Below are positions 7,423 through 13,500 of a DNA stretch of 64,000 bases, one piece after another. The stretch's first letter is position 1. Each line of letters starts with the position of its first letter. This stretch comes from Chryseobacterium sp. G0162 (lineage in GTDB: Bacteria > Bacteroidota > Bacteroidia > Flavobacteriales > Weeksellaceae): the NCBI RefSeq assembly GCF_003815715.1, contig NZ_CP033922.1, positions 2,262,001 to 2,326,000 on the forward strand, read 5' to 3'. The notes under the pieces were generated by a model. It did no database searches. It saw nothing but the letters and a program-made list of their open reading frames with translations, and was not told the origin of the DNA. The position numbers and the translations under genes are program-made.

Positions 7423-8106
7423 ATGCCAAAATTGAATGAATATTTAGGAGGTATTGTCTCTGAAATTGCAGCAGCCAGAAAAATGACAGACTTACAGACT
7501 GTACAAATTGCAAAAGAATATGCTAAAGATGATTTATTGAAACATTTTTCCATTCCAAGAATGAAAGTGGGGACGGTAGACCTTACTATTCCTTTTGCTA
7601 CAGCAGGAAGCTCCCCTATCTTGCTTTTCAGAGATTTTTCTTATGAAGAAATTACCAAAGTTGCCTCAACGGATTATAATCCTTCTGACACAAAAAATGA
7701 TCAGAGTTTAAGAAATTTTTTAGCCAATCAGGAGCTTAGTTATAATGATTATATAACGAAGATCAAAGCTGAAAACAAACCAACCCTTACCGATACTCAA
7801 ATACAGTATTTTGACCCTATTTCAAAATATACAGTAGAATACTGTCGTTCCCTTCCCAATTTTACATGGAAGAATACAGATCCCCAGTTTTTACAGCAAA
7901 GCCTTTTCAACAGGATTGTTTTGGAAGCCAGAAGAGTTATTGAAAAGATAGATAACCGGGAGATTATTGTAGAGGCAAGCAAATTGATGCAACTGGATGC
8001 CAAATGCCTGATTTTCGCTAAAATGAGTGTGAGTGAAGCAGGAATGGAGTGGTCGAGATATGAGGATATCAATGGAAATATTATAGAAACGCTTATCCCT
8101 GAATAA
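7423..8106 (+). CDS. Conserved partner of DUF2589-like protein, function unknown
   Basis: This 227-aa protein has no domain I can name with confidence. The N terminus (MPKLNEYLGGIVSEIAAARK, then an IAKEYAKDDLLKHFSIPRMK segment) resembles proteins I recall being encoded beside DUF2589 genes. It contains KVGTVDLTIPFAT, a beta segment comparable to the VKLSVPLL strand of the upstream protein, and then a charged, largely helical C-terminal half. There is no signal peptide or membrane segment. It sits in the P4 unit after an attenuator and 4 nt before the next gene, which suggests translational coupling. A complex with the upstream DUF2589-like protein is inferred from the order only. Confidence 0.6.
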   Translation: MPKLNEYLGGIVSEIAAARKMTDLQTVQIAKEYAKDDLLKHFSIPRMKVGTVDLTIPFATAGSSPILLFRDFSYEEITKVASTDYNPSDTKNDQSLRNFLANQELSYNDYITKIKAENKPTLTDTQIQYFDPISKYTVEYCRSLPNFTWKNTDPQFLQQSLFNRIVLEARRVIEKIDNREIIVEASKLMQLDAKCLIFAKMSVSEAGMEWSRYEDINGNIIETLIPE

Positions 8107-8110
8107 TAGA

Positions 8111-8665
8111 ATGAAAAAGTCACAGTTTATTTTAGTTTCCCAGTTAAAGGATCAGCTGCTAGAATTTCCAGCTATTGTTTCTTCGTTGGAGAAAAAAGAT
8201 CCTTTTTTTGTTGAGAAAATGCTTTCATGGCTGAAGTCTGTAGAGAATATTCTTTCTACGAACACCATTAGTGAAGTTTCGGAAATAGCCGGTTTCAGAA
8301 GTAAGATCCTGGCAGGTAAAATCAGTGATGAAAGAAGTTTTAATGCTAAAAAAAACCAGCTCAAGGTTACCGCAAATCTTCTTCACGATGCACAAAACTG
8401 TGTGCTTAATGTGTTACTGCCTCATGAAACAAAAATGAATGAATGCAGAGATATCACCAAGCAAATCCTGGCTTTAGCAGCACAAACAACAAACCCGCTT
8501 TATACTTCAGAAATAACATTTGAAGATTTTGTACAGAAAGTCTGGTCCCATATCCTTTCTGATAATGATTTAAAATTAGGAGGCATCAAACTCAAATCAA
8601 TGCTTTCTGAAATGGATATCATTATGCTTATTGCTGATGAAATAGATATTAACGATTTTTCTTAA
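8111..8665 (+). CDS. Helical hypothetical protein, third gene of the DUF2589 unit
   Basis: This 184-aa protein is not recognised. The composition predicts almost all alpha-helix (FVEKMLSWLKSVENILSTN, then KSMLSEMDIIMLIADEIDI), without signal peptide, membrane segments or catalytic motifs. The start lies 4 nt after the preceding stop, so it is co-translated with that gene, and a strong terminator (8672-8700) follows the stop. It is probably an accessory or structural component of whatever the DUF2589-like pair forms. Confidence 0.55.
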   Translation: MKKSQFILVSQLKDQLLEFPAIVSSLEKKDPFFVEKMLSWLKSVENILSTNTISEVSEIAGFRSKILAGKISDERSFNAKKNQLKVTANLLHDAQNCVLNVLLPHETKMNECRDITKQILALAAQTTNPLYTSEITFEDFVQKVWSHILSDNDLKLGGIKLKSMLSEMDIIMLIADEIDINDFS

Positions 8666-8671
8666 AAACTA

Positions 8672-8707
8672 AAATAACTCAAAATTCTTTTGAGTTATTT
8701 TTTTATA
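8672..8707 (+). terminator. Terminator of the DUF2589 unit
   Basis: AAATAACTCAAAA (8672-8684) pairs with TTTTGAGTTATTT (8688-8700) around TTC, followed by a T-run. It directly precedes module P5. Confidence 0.8.
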
Positions 8708-8741
8708 CGTCAAGTTTTGACGCCACCCTCGATTACCTTTG
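8708..8741 (+). promoter_or_regulatory. Operator/promoter module P5 (acidic small protein)
   Basis: CGTCA (8708-8712), spacer AGTTT, TGACG (8718-8722): a perfect inverted repeat, then 11 nt, then TACCTTTG (8734-8741). Confidence 0.75.
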
Positions 8742-8869
8742 AAATATAAACAAGAGCACAAAAACAATTAATAAAAAACTTTAAAAAGCCTTTGAATTCA
8801 ATATTGATCTATGCTGAGCAGCCTAAAATATGTTCAAAACACAACCAACACCAAATCACAATACAAAAC

Positions 8870-9040
8870 ATGGAAACATCCAATCACAATACAGATATAC
8901 TCTTCGATGAAGATCTCTACACCGTGGAATGGAGTGACATCGAAAATGCAGAGATGGATTATGAAAACTATCTCAATGACATTGAAAATTTCTTCAGACA
9001 AGATTTTGATGAAGATATCCTTGAAGAAGATCCCTTTTAA
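8870..9040 (+). CDS. Very acidic 56-aa protein
   Basis: From the ATG at 8870 the product is 56 aa (METSNHNTDILFDEDLYTVE and on to FDEDILEEDPF). Roughly two fifths of its residues are Asp or Glu and it has almost no Lys or Arg. A TTG at 8792 would add 26 residues without adding anything family-like, so I prefer the ATG. It is driven by P5 and has its own leader of about 120 nt. No homologue is recognised. Small, strongly acidic proteins can mimic DNA (phage Ocr, Arn, UGI), so a DNA-mimic or inhibitor role is worth considering but is pure inference. An overlapping basic frame (8811-9044) is judged a shadow. Confidence 0.55.
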   Translation: METSNHNTDILFDEDLYTVEWSDIENAEMDYENYLNDIENFFRQDFDEDILEEDPF

Positions 9041-9049
9041 ATAAAAATA

Positions 9050-9083
9050 TGACAAGTTCTGATGCTGTCCGCCATTACTCTCT
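9050..9083 (+). promoter_or_regulatory. Degenerate operator/promoter module P6
   Basis: TGACA (9050-9054), spacer AGTTC, TGATG (9060-9064), then 11 nt, then TACTCTCT (9076-9083). It is weaker than the other modules in both halves and in the -7 box, but spacing and the flanking C are the same. It would transcribe 9090 to the terminator at 9290-9318. Confidence 0.4.
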
Positions 9084-9086
9084 ATC

Positions 9087-9325
9087 ATGCGCCCAGCAGT
9101 CTCATTAAACATTCTCAACACCTTTGAATCATCATTCACAAAATGTTGGACAGCCAGAACGATGTCTGAAAATATAACACACCTGTGGAAATTCGGCCTA
9201 CGACCACATAAAACAAGGCCTAAGATCCTGAAGCGATCTTGTAAAGCTTCAAATTAATATTTATTCTGAAAATAAATATTAGAATATTGAATAAGCCACA
9301 GGGTTTCTGTGGCTTATTATTTTTC
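9087..9325 (+). ncRNA. Candidate small structured RNA or 56-codon mini-ORF
   Basis: Between P6 and a strong terminator lies about 235 nt with several nested inverted repeats: AAGATC 9222-9227 with GATCTT 9235-9240, GAAGC 9230-9234 with GCTTC 9246-9250, and AATATTTATT 9256-9265 with AATAAATATT 9271-9280. The same stretch has an ATG-TAA frame at 9087-9257 (56 codons, starting MRPAVSLNILNTFESS), basic and Cys-containing, without recognisable family. Either a regulatory RNA or a small protein mRNA could be made; I cannot decide. Confidence 0.3.
9290..9325 (+). terminator. Terminator before the WYL gene
   Basis: AATAAGCCACAG (9290-9301) pairs perfectly with CTGTGGCTTATT (9307-9318) around a 5-nt loop, followed by ATTTTTC. 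It closes the unit that starts at P6 and insulates P7. Confidence 0.8.
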
Positions 9326-9352
9326 AAACTTCATCACAAAAAAAATAAAACA

Positions 9353-9386
9353 CGACACGTTTTGTCGCATTAAGCCCATATATTTG
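9353..9386 (+). promoter_or_regulatory. Operator/promoter module P7 (WYL regulator; autoregulation)
   Basis: CGACA (9353-9357), spacer CGTTT, TGTCG (9363-9367): perfect inverted repeat, then 11 nt, then TATATTTG (9379-9386). The regulator ATG follows at 9404, a leader of about 11 nt. The element in front of the regulator's own gene is the main reason to propose that this protein binds all copies. Confidence 0.75.
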
Positions 9387-9403
9387 TGGTACAAAATTTT
9401 ACC

Positions 9404-10324
9404 ATGAAGAAAGATTTTTATCTGACAAGATATGCCTTAATTATTAAAAGACTAGAAAGTTCTCCGGCTACCTATTCCCAGTTGGAAGACTATCTATTAA
9501 ATTCTTTTGAATTCCAGGATGCCGGGATCAAAAGTTATTCTATCCGTACCTTGCAGAGAGATATTCGTGAGATTTCCGACCTTTTCAACCTTTCCATTCA
9601 CAATAAGAAAAAAGGCGACAACCGGTATTATATTGAAAGCCGCCCCATCATGGAAGTGGATGAGTATAACCAAAAACTTTTGGAATCTTTCCAGGTAAGC
9701 AACGCCCTGAATCTTCACCCTGATTTTTCAAATTTTATTTTCTTTGAAAGCCGTAAACCAACCGGCATAGAGCATTTTTATGATTTGTTCTTTGCCATCC
9801 GTAACAAAAGAGTGGTCACTTTTGAACATTACAATTACAAAAATAAACTGATGACTTCCCGAAAGGTCCATCCTTTGGCTTTAAAAGAATCCAAAGACAG
9901 ATGGTATCTTATTGCGATTGACACTAAGGATAAAATTTTAAAATCGTTTGGACTAGACAGAATCAATTATCTGGATGTGGCTAAAAATCAGTTCAGAGAA
10001 AAGTATAAATATAACTTCAGAGAGCATTTTAAAAATGCTTTTGGAGTGATGAATCTGGCAGAACAAAAGCCGCAGAATATTGTATTAAAATGCAGCCGCC
10101 ATCAGGGAGAATACATTAGAAGCTTCCCGCTTCACCAGTCACAAAAAGAGACTAAAGAAACTCCGGAAGAGATCTATTTTGAGTTTTTCCTTCATCCTAC
10201 TTATGATTTCATGCAGGAGATTTTATCCTATGGAAAAGAAGTCACCGTGCTAGAACCGAAAGGTTTAGTTGACGATATCCGCAACCATCTTCAGGAATCC
10301 CTAAATCGCTATCTTGAAAGTTAA
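9404..10324 (+). CDS. WYL-domain transcriptional regulator
   Basis: This 306-aa protein has an N-terminal winged helix-turn-helix with the recognition helix SYSIRTLQRDIREISDLFN (about 44-62). A WYL domain follows, whose signature Trp167-Tyr168-Leu169 lies in DRWYLIAID, with conserved basic positions in SRKVHPLALKES and LDRI. The C-terminal WCX region covers about 215-300. WYL regulators such as BrxR, CapW and PafBC sense a ligand (nucleic acid or nucleotide is suspected) and control defence or DNA-damage genes. I chose the ATG at 9404 because the in-frame GTG at 9386 overlaps the -7 box of P7 and could not be transcribed from it. Very likely the regulator of the P1-P7 modules and self-regulated (inference). 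Confidence 0.9.
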   Translation: MKKDFYLTRYALIIKRLESSPATYSQLEDYLLNSFEFQDAGIKSYSIRTLQRDIREISDLFNLSIHNKKKGDNRYYIESRPIMEVDEYNQKLLESFQVSNALNLHPDFSNFIFFESRKPTGIEHFYDLFFAIRNKRVVTFEHYNYKNKLMTSRKVHPLALKESKDRWYLIAIDTKDKILKSFGLDRINYLDVAKNQFREKYKYNFREHFKNAFGVMNLAEQKPQNIVLKCSRHQGEYIRSFPLHQSQKETKETPEEIYFEFFLHPTYDFMQEILSYGKEVTVLEPKGLVDDIRNHLQESLNRYLES

Positions 10325-10377
10325 CAGATCGTAAACTAATCTCATATTTTTTAGTTATATTTACATAAATATCCCTA

Positions 10378-11004
10378 TTGAGAACTTTATTCATTTGCAT
10401 ATTTTGTATGATTTCTTCATTTTGTTTATCTCAGCAAAAAGAGGAATTCCGGTTGGTAAAAAATTATTACAACCAGCACAGAGGTATGCTGAATACTGAA
10501 TTCAAGAAAAAATTTGATGCAGAATCCAATGTTCTTAAAAAGGATGCGATCAAAGGAGATTTCCTTTTTTTTATGAAAAAAATGGATAGCATTGAAAACA
10601 CTGCTTTAATTGGGGCACTGTTGAGGGTAAGAAATATTGAAGATCTTCAGACTTTAAAAACAACAAAAGGAATCTCTCAGGATTTTACCGATAAATCTGC
10701 GAATGTAGAAAAGATGGCAGATTATCCCGGAGGCATCAATACCCTAAGACAAGAGGTTGCAGATCTTCTGTATGTAGATGGTGTGAATTCCGATTCCAAA
10801 ACAGTAAAAACAGATGTTATATTTATTGTGGAAAAAGATGGAAGCGTCAGTAATGTTCATGCTCAGGGTGATAATTTCACGTTCAACAGACAAGCTGAAA
10901 TTGCCCTCTACTCTATTTCTGAAAAATTTTCTCCCGCAATGGTAAAGGGTGATCCGGCAAGATTCCGTTTCAGGATTCCTTTAACTTTAACGATGGTTGA
11001 CTAA
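10378..11004 (+). CDS. Secreted protein with TonB C-terminal-like domain (TTG start)
   Basis: The frame opens with TTG at 10378. Using it gives a proper signal peptide (RTLFICIFCMISSFCLSQ), while the first internal ATG would cut it in half, so I keep the TTG. The product is 208 aa: a helical middle region and a C-terminal domain (about 115-205) with YPGGINTLRQEV, VIFIVEKDGSVSNV and a closing FRFRIPLTLTM. That pattern matches the TonB-C fold seen in many small Bacteroidota secreted proteins that are not TonB proper. It probably acts in the periplasm; partner unknown. The stop is 5 nt before tadA, so the two may be co-transcribed. Confidence 0.65.
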   Translation: MRTLFICIFCMISSFCLSQQKEEFRLVKNYYNQHRGMLNTEFKKKFDAESNVLKKDAIKGDFLFFMKKMDSIENTALIGALLRVRNIEDLQTLKTTKGISQDFTDKSANVEKMADYPGGINTLRQEVADLLYVDGVNSDSKTVKTDVIFIVEKDGSVSNVHAQGDNFTFNRQAEIALYSISEKFSPAMVKGDPARFRFRIPLTLTMVD

Positions 11005-11009
11005 ATTAG

Positions 11010-11441
11010 ATGTTTACAGACGAATATTATATGAAAATGGCCCTGCAGGAAGCAGCGGCTGCTTTGGAACAGGATGAAGTTCCTATCGGATGTGTGGTTG
11101 TTTCCAACAACCGTGTTATTGCAAGAGCACACAACCTCACTGAAACATTAAACGACGTTACTGCTCATGCAGAAATGCAGGCTATCACCTCAGCCGCTAA
11201 TTTCTTAGGAGGTAAATATCTAAAGGATTGTACTCTTTATGTTACCATGGAGCCATGTGTCATGTGCTCAGGAGCCTTATCATGGTCACAGATTTCCAAA
11301 GTAGTTATTGGTGCCAGAGATAAACAGAGGGGTTTTATCAATAAACATCTTTCTCTACATCCAAAAACAGAAGTCATTACAGGGATTATGGAAAATGAGT
11401 GCTCTGTCATTGTTAAAGATTTTTTTAAAAGCAAAAGATAA
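11010..11441 (+). CDS. tadA: tRNA-specific adenosine deaminase (TadA-like nucleoside deaminase)
   Basis: This 143-aa protein belongs to the cytidine/deoxycytidylate deaminase fold. Zinc is held by His53 in HAEMQA, with Glu55 as the proton shuttle, and by Cys83 and Cys86 in PCVMC. Length and motifs fit TadA, which converts the wobble adenosine of tRNA-Arg(ACG) to inosine and is usually essential. A guanine or other nucleoside deaminase cannot be fully excluded from motifs alone. It follows the TonB-C-like gene by 5 nt. Confidence 0.88.
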   Translation: MFTDEYYMKMALQEAAAALEQDEVPIGCVVVSNNRVIARAHNLTETLNDVTAHAEMQAITSAANFLGGKYLKDCTLYVTMEPCVMCSGALSWSQISKVVIGARDKQRGFINKHLSLHPKTEVITGIMENECSVIVKDFFKSKR

Positions 11442-11498
11442 CTTTCTTTTTTGTCACCGCATATTGAAAAACAAGATACAAGTAATCAAATAATTACC

Positions 11499-11506
11499 TA
11501 CATTTG
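11499..11506 (+). promoter_or_regulatory. -7 box before the first GG-leader peptide gene
   Basis: TACATTTG, a perfect TAnnTTTG match, 24 nt before the ATG at 11530. The second peptide gene has only a weaker box (TACCTTCA, 11757-11764) but an almost identical sequence between box and ATG. Confidence 0.5.
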
Positions 11507-11529
11507 ATCTACATTCAAATTAAAACAAT

Positions 11530-11724
11530 ATGAAAAAGTTAACCAGAAAAGAAACAGCTAAAATCAATGGTGGAATCGCACCGGGACAATGCTTTTACAC
11601 TGATCCTAATACAGGCAAGAGAAAACTTGGATGCCAATTAGGACCCATTCCAGACTGTTGTGGAGGATGGATTTATCCAAATCCTGAATACGCATGCCAG
11701 CCATGTACAGTTACTGATCTTTAA
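11530..11724 (+). CDS. Bacteriocin-like peptide with double-glycine leader (copy 1)
   Basis: This 64-aa precursor starts with the leader MKKLTRKETAKINGG, a ComC/bacteriocin-type sequence cut after Gly-Gly by C39-peptidase ABC exporters. The remaining ~49 residues contain six Cys (QCFY, GC, CC, AC, PC), so a disulfide-knotted or modified secreted peptide is likely. The next gene is a paralogue with an almost identical leader. No exporter, immunity or modification gene is visible in the window. Such short orphan GG-peptides are common in Chryseobacterium; whether they kill, signal or do something else is unknown. Confidence 0.75.
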   Translation: MKKLTRKETAKINGGIAPGQCFYTDPNTGKRKLGCQLGPIPDCCGGWIYPNPEYACQPCTVTDL

Positions 11725-11776
11725 AAATGAATAAAGACAATTAAACTAATTCCATTTACCTTCAAATTAAAACAAC

Positions 11777-11962
11777 ATGAAAAAATTAGCAAGAAAAGAA
11801 ACGGCCAAAATTAATGGTGGAATCCGCCCTGATCAATGTTTTTATATTGATGACAATGGGGTAAGAAAAATCGGATGCAGAACTCAACCTTTTTTTAATG
11901 AGGATAGTGGCACATGGATCTATCCATTGAAAGAATGTGATTCATGTACAGGAGATCTCTAA
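11777..11962 (+). CDS. Bacteriocin-like peptide with double-glycine leader (copy 2)
   Basis: This 61-aa paralogue of the preceding gene has leader MKKLARKETAKINGG and a mature part sharing QCFY, a GC pair, WIYP and a C-terminal Cys-x-x-Cys, but with four Cys instead of six. The sequence just before both ATGs (TTCAAATTAAAACAA) is duplicated as well, so the pair arose by tandem duplication including part of the upstream region. A bidirectional terminator follows the stop. Export route unknown within the window. Confidence 0.75.
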   Translation: MKKLARKETAKINGGIRPDQCFYIDDNGVRKIGCRTQPFFNEDSGTWIYPLKECDSCTGDL

Positions 11963-11985
11963 AAAGGCCCTTTTGAAAACCATAA

Positions 11986-12018
11986 AAAAATCAGAGAATA
12001 TAATGTTCTCTGATTTTT
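11986..12018. terminator. Bidirectional terminator between GG-peptide and acetyltransferase genes
   Basis: AAAAATCAGAGAA (11986-11998) pairs perfectly with TTCTCTGATTTTT (12006-12018) around a 7-nt loop, with A and T runs on the two sides. It separates convergent genes. Confidence 0.85.
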
Positions 12019-12041
12019 GTTTTTATAAGGTCGTATCCCAA

Positions 12042-12587
12042 TTAATCTTTGAAGATAGAATACATCGCAAGGTCAAAATATTCGTCGTCTTTTTTGGCAT
12101 GTTGTTTTAAAAGAGCCTCCTGCTCCATTCCTATTTTTTCCATGATTTTTCCGGAAGCAGGATTGTGAAGGAAATGAGTAGCATAAATCTTATTAAAACC
12201 TAAGTCATTAAAGCCGAAATCTACTATAGCCCTCGCTGCTTCTGTAACATATCCTTTATTCCAGTAGGGAATTCCTATCCAATACCCCAGCTCAGCCTTA
12301 TCATCATCTCTGTCATGAAGTCCAATAGCACCTATAAGTTCCTCTTCTTTATTTCTAATTCCAAACGTAAAACCAGTCTTACCTTCAAAAGCCTCTTTGG
12401 ACATTTTCACCCAAAGCTGAGCATCATTTTCCGTATAAGGATAAGGAATATTAGAAGTGAGATCTGAATAAATTCTATGTTTAAGGAACTCAACAATAAA
12501 AGGGATATCCTTCTCATCCAATTGAGAGAGAATCAGCCTTTCAGTTTCTATTCTTGGAAATTCTTTTAATTTTTTCATTTTATTCAT
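12042..12587 (-). CDS. GNAT acetyltransferase (RimJ/RimL type)
   Basis: This 181-aa protein begins with IETERLILSQLDEKDI, the classic opening of RimJ/RimL-like N-acetyltransferases. It contains the acetyl-CoA region (GYWIGIPYWNKGYVTEAARAI) and the closing segment HNPASGKIMEKIGMEQEA. It transfers an acetyl group from acetyl-CoA to an amine; the substrate (ribosomal protein, antibiotic or metabolite) cannot be told from sequence. The ATG at 12578 is an equally possible start. It lies 51 nt downstream of coaX on the same strand. Confidence 0.85.
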   Translation of the reverse strand: MNKMKKLKEFPRIETERLILSQLDEKDIPFIVEFLKHRIYSDLTSNIPYPYTENDAQLWVKMSKEAFEGKTGFTFGIRNKEEELIGAIGLHDRDDDKAELGYWIGIPYWNKGYVTEAARAIVDFGFNDLGFNKIYATHFLHNPASGKIMEKIGMEQEALLKQHAKKDDEYFDLAMYSIFKD

Positions 12588-12638
12588 GGTTATATTGAAA
12601 TAAAAGTTGAGGTTTAGCCCAACATCTATGGATGATAT

Positions 12639-13397
12639 CTACAGATCTTTACCAAGGAAATAAAGTCCTTTCAAGGTATGGAGTCTATCCATTACATGGA
12701 TTTTATCCGTTAATGGCTTATACACATGAGAAACGCCACCTGTAGCCACCACAAAACAATCATCATTCACCTCATCATTGATACGGTTAATAAACCCTTC
12801 TACCATTCCCAGGAAACCGTATACCATTCCACTTTGCATGCAGGTTACCGTATCTAATCCCAATACTGATTTAGGCTTTTTAAGTTCAATATCCGGAAGC
12901 TGAGCAGTCTGGTTAATTAAAGAATTTAAGGATGTTACAATTCCAGGAGCAATAATTACGCCCAACGTTTCACCCGTTTCAGCCACACAGCTTGCTGTAA
13001 GTGCCGTTCCAAAATCAATCACGATCTTTTTCCTGTTCGGGTAAAGGTTATGAGCCGCTACAAGATTGGCATAAATATCCGTTCCCATCTGCTTAGACTT
13101 CGCCTGCACTCCTGATGGCGTTGTACGATCAACAATTACCGGAGTGACTCCGTGGATCTTCTTGATTCCCGAACTCATCACTTTGGTAAGCTGAGGGACT
13201 ACTGATCCTATAATTACTTTCTCTATTTCTTTTGGGTCAACTTTATACGTCTGATAAAGCATCAGCATCTGTACATAAAGCTCGTCTGCTGTTCTGTAAG
13301 GTTTTGTATTGATTACCCATGAAATATCACAATTATCACCATTAAAAAGGCCGAATCTGATATTGCTGTTCCCTACGTTAATTACAATTGAATTCAT
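12639..13397 (-). CDS. coaX: Type III pantothenate kinase
   Basis: This 252-aa ASKHA-fold kinase phosphorylates pantothenate, the first step of coenzyme A synthesis. It shows NVGNSNIRFGLF at the N terminus (phosphate-1 loop), DFGTALTAS (phosphate-2) and VVATGGVSH near the C terminus, all typical of CoaX. It starts with ATG at 13397. A terminator-like hairpin (13455-13482) separates it from the M1 peptidase gene upstream. Confidence 0.93.
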   Translation of the reverse strand: MNSIVINVGNSNIRFGLFNGDNCDISWVINTKPYRTADELYVQMLMLYQTYKVDPKEIEKVIIGSVVPQLTKVMSSGIKKIHGVTPVIVDRTTPSGVQAKSKQMGTDIYANLVAAHNLYPNRKKIVIDFGTALTASCVAETGETLGVIIAPGIVTSLNSLINQTAQLPDIELKKPKSVLGLDTVTCMQSGMVYGFLGMVEGFINRINDEVNDDCFVVATGGVSHVYKPLTDKIHVMDRLHTLKGLYFLGKDL

Positions 13398-13454
13398 TTA
13401 TATTTAAACAGGCTATGATTTGAAAAAATTTGAGTTCCAAATTTATAAAAAAAT

Positions 13455-13482
13455 AAAAGGAGTATTTACAAATACTCCTTTT
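13455..13482 (-). terminator. Terminator of the M1 peptidase gene
   Basis: AAAAGGAGTATTT (13455-13467) and AAATACTCCTTTT (13470-13482) are perfect inverse complements, just past the stop of the minus-strand M1 peptidase gene. Confidence 0.8.
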
Positions 13483-13500
13483 ATCTCTATGTTGATCTTT

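Noticed and set aside
8811..9044. Basic 77-codon frame overlapping the acidic small gene
   Set aside because: Its composition is what a +1 shift of GAA/GAT-rich coding DNA gives; the acidic frame is more coherent.
4680..10324. Prophage or prophage remnant
   Set aside because: Only the M15 peptidase recalls phage lysis genes; there is no integrase, terminase, portal, capsid or tail gene and no attachment-site repeats were seen.
4680..10324. Complete CBASS system
   Set aside because: A CapV-like patatin and a WYL regulator are present but no CD-NTase cyclase or Cap2/Cap3 gene, so the label cannot be used.
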